Below are positions 27,603-37,330 of a stretch of DNA of 64,000 nucleotides, one piece after another. Each line of letters opens with the position of its first letter. Positions within the stretch are counted from its first letter, which is position 1. A program made the position numbers and the translations under genes. The stretch lies in assembly GCF_002251245.1 (NCBI RefSeq), contig NZ_NPJG01000007.1, positions 62,001 through 126,000 of the forward strand, given 5' to 3'. The notes beneath the pieces were generated by a model. The model had not been told where the DNA came from, did not search any database, and worked only from the letters and a program-made list of their open reading frames with translations. The stretch comes from Prevotella sp. P5-92 (GTDB taxonomy: Bacteria; Bacteroidota; Bacteroidia; Bacteroidales; Bacteroidaceae).

Positions 27603-30455
27603 TTATTCCTGCTTTAGTGACGGTTTGCTGTTCTGCAGCTCCTGTGCAAGGAAACGCCACGTGTGTCCTTTAGCCTTTTTTACGATCTCCTCGGGAGTAC
27701 CTGTGGCCATGACCATGCCGCCCCCTCTACCGCCTTCAGGTCCCATGTCGATGATATAGTCGGCGAGTTTTATTACGTCGAGATTATGTTCGATTATCAC
27801 CACCGTATTGTCTCTGTCAACGAGTTTTTGTATTACGTCCATTAGTATCCTAATGTCCTCGAAGTGCAGTCCCGTGGTTGGTTCGTCGAGGATGTACAGC
27901 GTCTTTCCTGTGTCACGTTTGCTTAGTTCGGTGGCGAGTTTCACTCTTTGGCATTCGCCTCCCGAGAGTGTTGTCGATGGTTGTCCGAGTTTGATGTATC
28001 CCAATCCCACGTCTTGTATAGTCTTTATTTTTCTTAGTATGTCGGGCACGTTTTCGAAGAACTCCACCGCCTGGTTTATTGTCATGTCGAGAATGTCGGC
28101 GATGCTCTTTCCCTTATATCTCACCTCGAGTGTCTCTCGGTTGTATCGTTTACCGTGACATTCCTCGCATGGCACCATCACATCGGGCAGGAAGTTCATC
28201 TCTATGGTCTTGTATCCGTTACCACCGCATGCTTCGCATCGTCCACCCTTAACGTTGAACGAGAAACGTCCCGGTTTATATCCTCTTATCTTCGCTTCTG
28301 GTAGTCCGACGAAGAGCGAGCGTATGTCGCTAAATACGCCAGTGTATGTGGCGGGATTTGAGCGTGGGGTACGTCCTATGGGACTCTGGTCCACGTTCAC
28401 CACCTTGTCGATGTTCTCCATACCTTCCACCGCGGCATATTTCATGGGTTTCTTCAGCGACCTGTAGAAGTGTTGGCTCAGCAATGGTTGCAGCGTCTCG
28501 TTGACGAGTGTTGACTTTCCCGAACCGCTCACTCCGGTCACAACGATGAGTGTTCCGAGCGGGAATTCCACATCTACGTTCTTGAGGTTGTTGCCTTCCG
28601 CTCCAATTATCCTTATCATCTTACCATTGCCTTTCCTGCGTCTTTCAGGCAGAGGTATTGTCATGGTGCCGTTGAGATACTTGCTTGTGATGGTGTCCTC
28701 TTTCAGCATGTCGTTTGGCGTGCCTTGGAACACCACTTCGCCTCCCTTGCGTCCTGCCTTAGGGCCTATGTCAATGATATAGTCGGCGCTGGTCATCATA
28801 TCCTTGTCGTGTTCCACCACTATCACTGTGTTGCCTATGTCGCGCAGTTCCTTGAGCGAATTGATGAGTCGTTCGTTGTCTCTCTGGTGCAGTCCTATAC
28901 TTGGTTCGTCAAGTATGTAGAGCACGTTGACCAGTTGGCTGCCTATCTGTGTGGCGAGTCTTATTCGCTGGTTCTCGCCTCCCGAGAGTGTTGCTGACTG
29001 TCGGTTGAGTGATAGATAGTCGAGTCCCACTTCGAGCAGGAAGTCGAGACGTGTCTTCATCTCCTTGATTATCTCGTGCGCTATCTGTCTCTGCTTGTCG
29101 TCGAGATGAGTTTCCGCCTCTTCGAGCCATTCCCTCAGTTCGGCTATGTCCATTGTTGAGAGTTGGCTGATGTTCTTGTCCCATATCCTGTATGCTAAAG
29201 CCTCTTTGTTAAGTCTTTCGCCGTTGCACTCAGGACAAATGGCAGTTGTCATAAACTGTTCCGACCATTTCTGTGCCGTAGCCGAATCGTCGGTCTCAAG
29301 CACGTTTTTCAGATATTTCACCACTCCGTCGAAAGCCACGAAGAAGTCGCTCGAGGTGTGTACGAGTTCCTTGTCGATGCGCACGTTTTCGAGTGTACCA
29401 TAGAGGATCTCGTCCATGGCATCGGTGGGTATGTCCTCTACAGGAGTCTTAATGTCGAGGTCATATTTTTTCAGTATGGCTGTTATCTGCCAGAATATCA
29501 TCTGGCTTTTATATTTTCCGAGTGGCAATATTGCTCCGTTATAAATGCTGGCCTTCCTGTCGGGAATAATCTTTTCGAGCGACAGCACGTTGATGTTTCC
29601 TAATCCTTTGCATCTCGGACAAGCTCCTTGTGGCGAGTTGAACGAGAACTTGTTGGGAGCCGGGTCGCCATACGACATGCCAGTAGTGGGACACATCAGG
29701 TGGCGTGAGTAGTGTTTTGTCGTGTCGGTGTCCTTGTCGAGTATCATTATCAGTCCGTCGCCCGCTCTCATGGCCACCTTCACGCTGTTTTTCAGCCGCT
29801 CATTGTCCTTGTCGCTGACGGCGAGCTTGTCAATGACTATCTCTATGTCGTGGTTTTTGTACCTGTCCACCTTCATCCCCTCTGTTATCTCGCATATCTT
29901 ACCGTCTATGCGTGCGTTGAGATACCCTTTTCGTCTCATCTGTTCGAAGAGTTCGCGGTAGTGTCCCTTTCTGTTTTTCACTACCGGTGCGAGAATGAAC
30001 ACCCTATGTCCGGTATATCTCTCGTGGATCATTTCCACCACTTTCTCTTCTGTATATTTCACCATCTCCTCACCGGTCTCGTAGCTGTATGCCTTTCCTG
30101 CCCTTGCGAAGAGGAGACGTAGGAAGTCGTAAATCTCCGTTGTGGTGCCCACGGTGGAGCGCGGGTTTTTGTTTGTTGTCTTCTGTTCGATGCTTATCAC
30201 CGGACTGAGTCCCGTAATCTTGTCCACGTCGGGTCGTTCCATTCCTCCGAGAAAGTTACGTGCGTATGCCGAAAAGGTCTCGATGTAGCGTCGTTGTCCT
30301 TCGGCATATATGGTGTCGAAGGCGAGCGACGACTTTCCCGACCCTGACAATCCTGTTATCACGGTAAGAGTGTTGCGTGGTATTTCCACGTCGATATTCT
30401 TCAGGTTGTGGACCCTTGCTCCCCAAACATTTATTTTTTCGTCTTCCCTGCTCAT
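27603..30455 (-). CDS. uvrA: Excinuclease ABC subunit A
   Basis: A 950-residue damage-recognition ATPase of nucleotide excision repair. It has two ABC modules: Walker [15 protein letters not shown] near residue 35 and [13 protein letters not shown] in the second half, with signatures [14 protein letters not shown] and [15 protein letters not shown]. Zinc-binding cysteines are visible in [19 protein letters not shown], and [10 protein letters not shown]...[10 protein letters not shown]. Length is normal. It lies 13 bases after the CHU_C gene. Confidence 0.98.
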   Translation of the reverse strand: MSREDEKINVWGARVHNLKNIDVEIPRNTLTVITGLSGSGKSSLAFDTIYAEGQRRYIETFSAYARNFLGGMERPDVDKITGLSPVISIEQKTTNKNPRSTVGTTTEIYDFLRLLFARAGKAYSYETGEEMVKYTEEKVVEMIHERYTGHRVFILAPVVKNRKGHYRELFEQMRRKGYLNARIDGKICEITEGMKVDRYKNHDIEIVIDKLAVSDKDNERLKNSVKVAMRAGDGLIMILDKDTDTTKHYSRHLMCPTTGMSYGDPAPNKFSFNSPQGACPRCKGLGNINVLSLEKIIPDRKASIYNGAILPLGKYKSQMIFWQITAILKKYDLDIKTPVEDIPTDAMDEILYGTLENVRIDKELVHTSSDFFVAFDGVVKYLKNVLETDDSATAQKWSEQFMTTAICPECNGERLNKEALAYRIWDKNISQLSTMDIAELREWLEEAETHLDDKQRQIAHEIIKEMKTRLDFLLEVGLDYLSLNRQSATLSGGENQRIRLATQIGSQLVNVLYILDEPSIGLHQRDNERLINSLKELRDIGNTVIVVEHDKDMMTSADYIIDIGPKAGRKGGEVVFQGTPNDMLKEDTITSKYLNGTMTIPLPERRRKGNGKMIRIIGAEGNNLKNVDVEFPLGTLIVVTGVSGSGKSTLVNETLQPLLSQHFYRSLKKPMKYAAVEGMENIDKVVNVDQSPIGRTPRSNPATYTGVFSDIRSLFVGLPEAKIRGYKPGRFSFNVKGGRCEACGGNGYKTIEMNFLPDVMVPCEECHGKRYNRETLEVRYKGKSIADILDMTINQAVEFFENVPDILRKIKTIQDVGLGYIKLGQPSTTLSGGECQRVKLATELSKRDTGKTLYILDEPTTGLHFEDIRILMDVIQKLVDRDNTVVIIEHNLDVIKLADYIIDMGPEGGRGGGMVMATGTPEEIVKKAKGHTWRFLAQELQNSKPSLKQE

Positions 30456-30468
30456 TCTGTTTTTTATA

Positions 30469-31134
30469 CTATTGTTCCAAGAGGTATTTCCTCAATACGT
30501 TGACGTCTTTTTTAATATCATAGTTGATGCCGTCGGCACCCTTTGCCTTCACGAGCACGTAGTAAGTTCCGTCCTTGACGTCCTTTCCGTTCCATGTCCC
30601 ATCCCATCCTCCGTTGATGTCGGTCCAGTCGTATATCTTCTGTCCCCATCGGTTGAAGATATAGGCATGGAACTCTACTATGCTTTTATGGTTTTCCTTT
30701 GCCTTGTAGATGTCGTTCACCCCGTCGCCGTTGGGCGAGAAGGCGTTGGGCATCTCGAGTATGCTGTTGGTAATCGATATGGAGAACGTCGCCGTCAGTT
30801 CAGCTTCGTCATATCCCGCTATCGTGACGTATAGCTCCACCTGTGTCATTCCCGACTGTTTGAATTCGTAAGTGGTCGTTTCTTCGTATCTCGTCATGAA
30901 AGGCTTCTCCTCTCCCTCTCTTGTAAACCTCCACTCGTAGCCTACGTCACCTTCTGTCTCGGTGGGGTTGGCGGCGAACCTTACTGTCAGCGGTGCCTGT
31001 GCGTCGGCTATCATATCGGTGCTCTCCATCTCCTCTCCGTCGATGGTGTAATAAGCCGTCGGATTGAAGTCAGCGAGTACAATTAATGGCCAAAAACAGG
31101 CGATTATGAGTGTAAATAATAGCTTTTTTCTCAT
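30469..31134 (-). CDS. Secreted protein with gliding-motility-associated C-terminal (CHU_C) domain
   Basis: A 221-residue exported protein. The signal peptide covers about 1-21. A PKD-like beta region follows ([28 protein letters not shown]), then from about residue 128 the CHU_C domain begins [17 protein letters not shown] and includes [11 protein letters not shown] and [23 protein letters not shown] domains at the C-terminus serve as type B sorting signals for type IX secretion in some Bacteroidota. Here the protein is almost only that domain, so it is an odd minimal substrate or a repurposed domain. It shares an operon with uvrA. Confidence 0.85.
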   Translation of the reverse strand: MRKKLLFTLIIACFWPLIVLADFNPTAYYTIDGEEMESTDMIADAQAPLTVRFAANPTETEGDVGYEWRFTREGEEKPFMTRYEETTTYEFKQSGMTQVELYVTIAGYDEAELTATFSISITNSILEMPNAFSPNGDGVNDIYKAKENHKSIVEFHAYIFNRWGQKIYDWTDINGGWDGTWNGKDVKDGTYYVLVKAKGADGINYDIKKDVNVLRKYLLEQ

Positions 31135-31153
31135 TTTTATATAAATTTATGTG

Positions 31154-31161
31154 CAAAATTA
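31154..31161 (-). promoter_or_regulatory. -7 box of the CHU_C-uvrA operon
   Basis: TAATTTTG on the minus strand, 20 bases before the ATG. No good -33 box is visible. Confidence 0.5.
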
Positions 31162-31171
31162 GTGAATAAAG

Positions 31172-31202
31172 TTGATTTATCCGCGCTTTTTTGGTAATTT
31201 TG
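31172..31202 (+). promoter_or_regulatory. Promoter of the periplasmic-binding-like gene
   Basis: TTG, 20 bases, TAATTTTG, ending 27 bases before the chosen ATG. It is divergent from the CHU_C promoter. Confidence 0.7.
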
Positions 31203-31228
31203 TACGCGATATTTTGAAATTTATGATT

Positions 31229-32371
31229 ATGAAATCGATTTTTAGACATATTTCACTACTTTTTGTGGCATTTCTCGTGTCGTCAACCCATGTGGATGCC
31301 AAGAGCGAGGAGGGTGGAAAGGTGTCAGTGGGAGTGATGCTCCCGCTGCACGACTTCAATGGCGACGGGCGCCGTATGGTGGAGTATTATCGTGGTGTGC
31401 TCATGGCATGCGACAGTCTCCGGCATAATGGTGTGTCGGTCGATGTGCACGCATGGAATGTGGCAGAGGAGGACGACATCACTAAGACCCTAAAGGAAAA
31501 GGATGCCGCCAAGTGTGACCTCATCATAGGTCCCCTCTATTCGCGACAGGTGAAACCCTTGGCCGACTTTGCAGCCAAGCACGACATCAAGGTGCTCATT
31601 CCTTTCTCTATCAAGACCGACGAGGTGGAACGTAACCAGCATCTTTTCCAAGTGTATCAGTCGCCTGAGCTGTTCAATACCCTCGTCATAGAACGTTTCC
31701 TTGAGCGCTATAAGGGTCATCATGTCATCTTTGTCGATTGCAACGACTCCACCAGTCGCAAGGGCATCTTCACTTTCGGACTGCGTCGCCGTCTTGAGGC
31801 TATGGGCTTGCAGTATTCCATCACTAATGTTAAGTCGGGCGAAGAGTATTTCCAGAAGGCTTTCAGTCGCACGCAGCCCAACGTGGTTGTTCTCAACACT
31901 GGTCGTTCGCCTGAACTCAACCTCGTTTTTGCCAAGCTCGACAATCTAAACATGAACTATCCCAACCTGAAGATAAAAATGTTTGGATATACCGAATGGA
32001 TGATGTACACCAAGTACAATATCGACCATTATTACAAATATCAGGTCACAATACCCGCAGCCTATCACTACAACGTGCTCTCCTCGAGGACGGCGCGTTT
32101 CCAGCAAAAATACCGTTGGAACTTCCATGCAGACATGATACAGGCTCTGCCACGCTTCGCCATCACTGGTTTCGACCAGGCGTTTTTCTTCATCCGTGGA
32201 CTTTATCTTTATGGTGGCGGATTTACGGGTGCGCGCGGTTCAGTGGGTTACACGCCTATACAAAGCCCGCTGTGCTTCGAACGCAAAGCCATAGGCGGAG
32301 GATATCAGAACAAGAGTATCGTCTTTGTGCAGTATGACGAGGGTCACCGGGTGGAGACCATCCAGTTCTGA
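31229..32371 (+). CDS. Exported type 1 periplasmic-binding-fold protein
   Basis: A 380-residue protein with a signal peptide (about 1-24, ends THVDA). The body GKVSVGVMLPLHDFNGDGRRMVEYYRGVLMACDSL and DLIIGPLYSRQVKPLADFAAKHDIKVLIPFS is the Leu/Ile/Val-binding (Peripla_BP_6) fold. Related Bacteroidales proteins carry LysM modules ahead of this fold; here none is seen. No ABC permease is nearby, so it is probably not a transport receptor; envelope sensing is a guess. An earlier in-frame TTG lies upstream of the promoter and is rejected. Confidence 0.75.
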   Translation: MKSIFRHISLLFVAFLVSSTHVDAKSEEGGKVSVGVMLPLHDFNGDGRRMVEYYRGVLMACDSLRHNGVSVDVHAWNVAEEDDITKTLKEKDAAKCDLIIGPLYSRQVKPLADFAAKHDIKVLIPFSIKTDEVERNQHLFQVYQSPELFNTLVIERFLERYKGHHVIFVDCNDSTSRKGIFTFGLRRRLEAMGLQYSITNVKSGEEYFQKAFSRTQPNVVVLNTGRSPELNLVFAKLDNLNMNYPNLKIKMFGYTEWMMYTKYNIDHYYKYQVTIPAAYHYNVLSSRTARFQQKYRWNFHADMIQALPRFAITGFDQAFFFIRGLYLYGGGFTGARGSVGYTPIQSPLCFERKAIGGGYQNKSIVFVQYDEGHRVETIQF

Positions 32372-32413
32372 CACACTGACACATTATTATATATATAAAC
32401 AACATATCAAAAT

Positions 32414-33169
32414 ATGCGAAGAATAATTCTTGGACTGATGCTGATGTTGCCCTATGTGGCGTACTCCCAGATAGGCGACTATCGCACCGACCTCGCCGTC
32501 GGAGTCAACGGAGGATACACCATGAGCAACGTGGGTTTTAGTCCCAATGTCCCGCAGTCACAGCTCGGCGGCATCACTGCGGGATTTACCATGAGATACA
32601 CATGCGAGAAATACTTCAAGAGCATCTGCGCTATCGTGGCCGAGGTTAACCTCACACAGATGGGATGGAAGGAGAAAATCATTGATGCCGACAACTCACC
32701 CGTCATCAACGCCGTCAGCGGTGAGGCAGAACAGTACCAACGCCAGCTCACTTACATCCAAATACCATTTATGGCACGCATGGGATGGGGTAGGGAGCGC
32801 AAGGGCTTCCAGGCGTTCTTTCAACTCGGTCCGCAGGTGGGTTTTTTCCTTAGCGACAAGACCACTACCAACTTCGAGTGGGAAGACCGTAACATTGCCG
32901 ACCGTGTGGGTGTGCAGCAGTATGCTTACCAGGACACGATGAGCGTGAAGAACAAGTTCGATTACGGAATAGCTGTAGGTGCAGGTCTCGAGTTCTCCCG
33001 TCCCAAGATAGGACACTTCCTCCTCGAAGCACGCTATTACTATGGTCTTGGCAATATCTTCGGAAACTCAAAAGCCGACACCTTCGGCAAGAGCAACAAC
33101 GGAAGCATGATGGTCAAGGTCAGCTACCTCTTCGACATCATTCGCACACGGAATCAGAAAATCAAATAA
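32414..33169 (+). CDS. PorT-like outer-membrane beta-barrel protein
   Basis: A 251-residue protein with a signal peptide (about 1-18, ends AYSQ). It has alternating beta strands ending with aromatic residues: AVGVNGGYTMSNVGF, GGITAGFTMRYTCEKYF, AFFQLGPQVGFFLS, FDYGIAVGAGLEFS and HFLLEARYYYGLGNIF. This is the outer_membrane_beta-barrel_2/PorT family pattern. PorT takes part in type IX secretion in Porphyromonas, but the family is broad. It lies 42 bases after the binding-fold gene, so the two products may act together in the envelope. Confidence 0.8.
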   Translation: MRRIILGLMLMLPYVAYSQIGDYRTDLAVGVNGGYTMSNVGFSPNVPQSQLGGITAGFTMRYTCEKYFKSICAIVAEVNLTQMGWKEKIIDADNSPVINAVSGEAEQYQRQLTYIQIPFMARMGWGRERKGFQAFFQLGPQVGFFLSDKTTTNFEWEDRNIADRVGVQQYAYQDTMSVKNKFDYGIAVGAGLEFSRPKIGHFLLEARYYYGLGNIFGNSKADTFGKSNNGSMMVKVSYLFDIIRTRNQKIK

Positions 33170-33197
33170 TATCTAATCACTTAAAATATCTAAAATT

Positions 33198-34721
33198 ATG
33201 TTTGAAGGACAACCCAAAGGACTTTTCGCGTTGGCACTAGCCAACACGGGCGAGCGCTTCGGTTACTACACCATGCTCGCAGTATTCGCTCTCTTCCTGA
33301 GAGCTAACTTCGGCCTTGCCCCAGGCACGGCTGGCTTTATCTACAGCAGCTTCTTGATGCTGGTTTATTTCCTGCCACTCTTCGGCGGAATGATGGCTGA
33401 CAAGTACGGCTTCGGTAAGATGGTCACCATCGGCATCCTCATCATGTTTGCAGGCTATCTGCTCCTCGCCGTACCCCTCGGTGGCGACATCATGGCTCTT
33501 ATCACCATGATCGCCGCATTGGTAATGATTGGCATAGGAACAGGTCTTTTCAAGGGCAACCTCCAAGTGATGGTGGGCGACCTCTACAATGCTCCTGAGT
33601 ATGCCGACAAGCGCGACTCTGGTTTCTCCATCTTCTACATGGCTATCAACATCGGCGCGCTCTTTGCACCTACAGCAGCGGTGAAGATTATGGAATGGGC
33701 ACAGGCTAACCTCGGTGTGTCGGTCAACGACTCTTACCATTTTGCCTTTGCAGTAGCATGCGCATCGCTTATCCTCTCCATCGCGATCTATTACCTCACC
33801 CGTTCCACCTTCCGTCATGTGGAGGGAGGAAAGCAGGCTAACGGCAAAGACGACAACAATGCGGCACCAGCCGAGGAATTGTCGCCAGCAGATACCAAGG
33901 CTCGCATCGTAGCTCTCTGTCTCGTCTTCGCTGTGGTGATATTCTTCTGGATGGCATTCCACCAGAACGGACTAACACTCACTTACTTCGCCAATGAGTT
34001 TACCGTAAAGAGCGTCGAGGGCGTACAGAGCATGGCGTTCGACGTGTTCAACCTCGTGGCAGTGATCATCATCGTCTATGCCCTCTTCTCGCTCTTCCAG
34101 AGCAAGACTGGCAGGGGAAAGGCTATTGCTGGTATCGTGCTCGCAGCGTGTGCGGGATTCCTCGCATGGCGTTACACCAATGTTGAGGGTTCGATGGACA
34201 TCTCCGCTCCAATCTTCCAACAGTTTAACCCGTTCTATGTCGTGGCTCTCACTCCTGTCAGCCTTGCCATCTTCGGCGCATTGGCACGTAAGGGTAAGGA
34301 ACCGTCGGCTCCACGTAAGATAGCTTATGGTATGCTCGTGGCTGCAGTAGGCTTCGGCGTGATGGCATTCTTCTCTATGGGACTCCCATCGCCTGACGAG
34401 CAGGCTGCTGCTGGCGACAATGCCACCTTCGTTTCTGCCAACTGTCTCATCTCTACCTATCTCGTGCTCACCTTCGCCGAACTCCTCCTCTCGCCTATGG
34501 GCATCTCGTTTGTGTCAAAGGTGGCTCCTCCAAAGTATAAGGGAATGATGATGGGAGGATGGTTTGTGGCTACCGCCGTCGGAAACTTCCTCGTTAGCGT
34601 GGGCGGATTCCTCTGGGGCTCATTACCTCTCTGGAGCGTATGGGCAGTATTCATTGTCCTCTGCCTCCTATCCGCCGCATTCATGTTTATCATGATGAAA
34701 CGTCTTGAGAAGGTATGTTGA
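33198..34721 (+). CDS. Proton-dependent peptide transporter (POT/PTR family, MFS)
   Basis: A 507-residue inner-membrane transporter. The N-terminal motif ALANTGERFGYYTMLAVFALFL contains the ExxERFxYY proton-coupling signature of POT transporters (here as NTGERFGYY, lacking the first Glu). About 12-14 hydrophobic segments and a hydrophilic loop near residues 210-235 are seen. The second signature region is replaced by PTAAVKIMEW and similar. It probably imports di- and tripeptides. It lies 28 bases after the barrel gene, at the end of a three-gene unit, just before a peptidase gene that could digest imported peptides. Confidence 0.88.
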   Translation: MFEGQPKGLFALALANTGERFGYYTMLAVFALFLRANFGLAPGTAGFIYSSFLMLVYFLPLFGGMMADKYGFGKMVTIGILIMFAGYLLLAVPLGGDIMALITMIAALVMIGIGTGLFKGNLQVMVGDLYNAPEYADKRDSGFSIFYMAINIGALFAPTAAVKIMEWAQANLGVSVNDSYHFAFAVACASLILSIAIYYLTRSTFRHVEGGKQANGKDDNNAAPAEELSPADTKARIVALCLVFAVVIFFWMAFHQNGLTLTYFANEFTVKSVEGVQSMAFDVFNLVAVIIIVYALFSLFQSKTGRGKAIAGIVLAACAGFLAWRYTNVEGSMDISAPIFQQFNPFYVVALTPVSLAIFGALARKGKEPSAPRKIAYGMLVAAVGFGVMAFFSMGLPSPDEQAAAGDNATFVSANCLISTYLVLTFAELLLSPMGISFVSKVAPPKYKGMMMGGWFVATAVGNFLVSVGGFLWGSLPLWSVWAVFIVLCLLSAAFMFIMMKRLEKVC

Positions 34722-34768
34722 TTCTGTTGACTAAAGAATAAAAGATTTTCCACGGGGATAAAAGGATA

Positions 34769-34885
34769 TTTCCGGTCTTTCCGGAATCTCCGGAATTTCC
34801 GGGATTTCCAGGATTTCCGGGTGATCCGGGTGATCCGGGTAATCCAGTATATCCGGTTTTTCCGGTCTTTCCGGAATCTCCGGTT
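34769..34885. repeat. 9-base-period array, CCGGAA family (13 units)
   Basis: Thirteen contiguous 9-mers of the form TTTCCGGAA with variants GATCCGGGT (twice), AATCCAGTA and TATCCGGTT. The first two units, TTTCCGGTC and TTTCCGGAA, recur near the end. Read on the minus strand in one frame it spells Gly-X-Y collagen-like triplets. It lies between the POT and M3 peptidase genes. Confidence 0.85.
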
Positions 34886-34903
34886 TTTAATATCATTATT
34901 ATT

Positions 34904-37000
34904 ATGAAAAAGATGATTATCACTACTTGCGCCGCAGCTATAGTCTGCGGCACTGCAATGGCAAAAGGCGGTAACCCGTTCTTTTCCAAATATACCACGC
35001 CGTTTGGCATACCTCCATTCGAACAGATCAAGGTGGAACACTACAAACCGGCCTTTATGAAGGGCATGGAGGAACAGAAAAAGGAGATAGAGGCCATTGT
35101 CAACAACAAGAAACCAGCCACCTTCGACAATACCATAGCAGCACTCGACCGCTCGGGCAAACTGCTCAACAAGGTTGCGGGAGTGTTCTACGGACAGAAC
35201 AGTGCCAACACCTCCGACTCACTGCAGGCCGTCAGCCGGGAGATATCTCCTCTCCTTTCGAGCCATAGCGACGACATCATCATGAATGCCGCTCTCTTCA
35301 AACGAGTGAAGTATGTCTATGACCACCAGTCGGAGATGAAGCTTGATGCAGAACAGAAGAAACTTCTCGAGGAGACATATAAGGACTTCGTGCGTAGTGG
35401 TGCCAACCTCGACGCTGACAAGCAGGAACAGCTCCGCAAACTCAATGCAGAGATCTCTATGCTGCAACTCACCTTCGGACAGAACATGCTTGCCGAGACC
35501 AACGCATTCCGTCTTGTGCTCGACAAGAAAGAACAGCTCGCCGGACTGCCATCCACTCTCATAGCTAACGCTGCCGAGACAGCCACTGAGATGGGACTCG
35601 ACGGTAAGTGGGTGTTCACACTCCATAACCCAAGCGTGATGCCATTCCTGCAGTATTCTGACTGCCGTGAACTGCGCGAACGCATGTACAAGGGGTATAT
35701 CAGCCGAGGATGCCGTGGTGGTGCAAACGACAACCGCGACGTGGTGAAACGACTTGTTAAAGCCCGCCTCGAGAAAGCTCGCCTCATGGGCTTCCCCAAC
35801 TATGCCGCCATGGCTCTCGACACCCGTATGGCAAAGACACCGAAAGACGTCTATGAACTTCTCGATCAGGTGTGGACACCTGCCCTTGCCAAGGCAAAGG
35901 AGGAACTCGCCGACGTGGAGGCGGAGATGGCGAAGGACGGACGTGACTTTGTGTCTGAGGGATGGGACTGGCGTTACTATGCCGACCGTGCCAAGCGCGC
36001 CAAGTATAGCTTCGACGAGAATGAGCTCCGTCCGTATCTCAAACTCGAGAACGTGCGTGACGGCCTCTTCTACTGCGCCAACAAACTCTATGGCATCACG
36101 CTGAAACCTCTCTCAAATGTGCCTCTGCCTCATCCAGACGCACAGGCATTTGAGGTGTTCGACCGCGACGGCAGTCGTCTTGCCATACTCTTCATGGACT
36201 TCTTCCCCCGTGCTTCAAAGCGTGGAGGAGCATGGTGTGGCACATATCGCGACCAGACATACGAGAACGGCAAGAAGGTCATCCCCATCGTTACCGTGGT
36301 GTGTAATTTCTCCAAGCCAGCTGCTGGCGAACCGGCTCTGCTCAACGCCGATGAGACAAGCACCATGTTCCACGAGTTTGGTCATGCCCTTCACCAGTTC
36401 TTCCAGAATGTCCACTATCAGGGCGTGTCTAACGTGCCACGCGACTTTGTGGAGCTACCCTCTCAGGTCAACGAGCATTGGGCTTTCGCTCCCGAGGTGC
36501 TGAAGGTGTATGCCAAGCATTACAAGACTGGCGAGGTGATGCCGCAGTCGCTTGTGGAGAAACTCGACCGCAGCAGCAAATACGGACAGGGATTTGCCTC
36601 TACCGAATATCTTGCAGCCTCGCTGCTCGACATGGATTTCCACGTGCTCGAAAACATCCCCGACGACTTCGACGTGATGGAGTTTGAGCGTAAGACACTC
36701 GTCGATAGAGGTTTGCTCAACCAAATTCCCTCACGCTATCGTACTACGTATTTCAACCATACTATGGGTGGTGGATATACCGCAGGTTACTATAGCTATA
36801 TCTGGGCAGAGGTGCTTGAGGCTGACGCCTTCAACGCTTATCAAGAGACAGGCGACATCTTCAATCAAGAGGTGGCTGCCAAGTTCCGTAAGCACATTCT
36901 CACCCCTGGTGGCATCAATGATGCCATGGACATGTATGTCAATTTCCGTGGCAAGAAGCCAAGTATTGAGCCTCTGCTCAAAAATCGTGGTTTGAAATAA
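34904..37000 (+). CDS. M3-family metallopeptidase (Dcp/oligopeptidase A type)
   Basis: A 698-residue zinc peptidase that trims oligopeptides. The N-terminus (MKKMIITTCAAAIVCGTAMAKGG) looks like a signal peptide, so it is probably periplasmic. The helical N-terminal half covers about 60-430. The catalytic motif FHEFGHALH has His490-Glu491-His494, with the third ligand Glu in LPSQVNEHWAF. The C-terminus GYYSYIWAEVLEADAFNAY is family-typical. It is preceded by a 9-base-period array and followed by a strong terminator. Its place after a peptide transporter suggests joint peptide use. Confidence 0.94.
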   Translation: MKKMIITTCAAAIVCGTAMAKGGNPFFSKYTTPFGIPPFEQIKVEHYKPAFMKGMEEQKKEIEAIVNNKKPATFDNTIAALDRSGKLLNKVAGVFYGQNSANTSDSLQAVSREISPLLSSHSDDIIMNAALFKRVKYVYDHQSEMKLDAEQKKLLEETYKDFVRSGANLDADKQEQLRKLNAEISMLQLTFGQNMLAETNAFRLVLDKKEQLAGLPSTLIANAAETATEMGLDGKWVFTLHNPSVMPFLQYSDCRELRERMYKGYISRGCRGGANDNRDVVKRLVKARLEKARLMGFPNYAAMALDTRMAKTPKDVYELLDQVWTPALAKAKEELADVEAEMAKDGRDFVSEGWDWRYYADRAKRAKYSFDENELRPYLKLENVRDGLFYCANKLYGITLKPLSNVPLPHPDAQAFEVFDRDGSRLAILFMDFFPRASKRGGAWCGTYRDQTYENGKKVIPIVTVVCNFSKPAAGEPALLNADETSTMFHEFGHALHQFFQNVHYQGVSNVPRDFVELPSQVNEHWAFAPEVLKVYAKHYKTGEVMPQSLVEKLDRSSKYGQGFASTEYLAASLLDMDFHVLENIPDDFDVMEFERKTLVDRGLLNQIPSRYRTTYFNHTMGGGYTAGYYSYIWAEVLEADAFNAYQETGDIFNQEVAAKFRKHILTPGGINDAMDMYVNFRGKKPSIEPLLKNRGLK

Positions 37001-37022
37001 TTTTTTTCACACTTCACCATTG

Positions 37023-37073
37023 GGAGTGAAGGGCGTCACCCCGAGTTATGACGCCTTTCACTCCTGTTTTTTT
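37023..37073 (+). terminator. Terminator of the M3 peptidase gene
   Basis: GGAGTGAAGGGCGTCA pairs with TGACGCCTTTCACTCC and is followed by eight T residues. Confidence 0.85.
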
Positions 37074-37129
37074 TCTTTATAATAATATCTGTAGAAAAAT
37101 ATACAATTATTGAGATATTTGTTACCATG

Positions 37130-37148
37130 TAACCGGTAACAAGTTAAC
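37130..37148. repeat. Repeat core TAACCGGTAACAAGTTAAC (copy 2)
   Basis: Nineteen bases identical to the core at 22,974-22,992 and 38,774-38,792. This copy is preceded by GTTACCATG rather than by GTTGAC units and lacks the T run. Confidence 0.7.
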
Positions 37149-37246
37149 AAAACACAAAGAAGTACAATAGTTTTCTACAAAATAGCCAAAAATGACCATC
37201 GTTTATGCAATATAATATGCAAATGTGTAAAAAAGAAGAAAAAATG

Positions 37247-37278
37247 TTTGGTCAATTCGAGAAAATGTCGTAACTTCG
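37247..37278 (+). promoter_or_regulatory. Promoter of the sugar transferase gene
   Basis: TTTG, 20 bases, TAACTTCG (one mismatch to TAnnTTTG), about 50 bases before the ATG. Confidence 0.65.
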
Positions 37279-37330
37279 CACCGGGAAACTCAAAAAAAGA
37301 AAGATTATCCAGAAACTATTCTTATTTGAT

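Larger units (their letters stand above)
37001..37330. other. 330-base intergenic region
   Basis: It holds the terminator of the peptidase gene, a TAACCGGTAACAAGTTAAC repeat core (37,130-37,148) and the promoter of the sugar transferase gene. I see no open reading frame or RNA gene in it. Confidence 0.6.

Noticed and set aside
31172..31228. Earlier TTG start of the periplasmic-binding-like protein
   Set aside because: It lies on the -33 box of the promoter and would hide the signal peptide behind 19 extra residues.
33237..33962. 241-codon minus-strand frame opposite the POT transporter
   Set aside because: Rich in His, Glu and Cys as expected from antisense of a membrane protein; no promoter or family.
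34690..35031. Minus-strand open frame with collagen-like Gly-X-Y repeats
   Set aside because: It runs through the 9-base array and into the opposite strand of the M3 peptidase gene, has no signal peptide or promoter, and its repeat follows from the DNA period alone.
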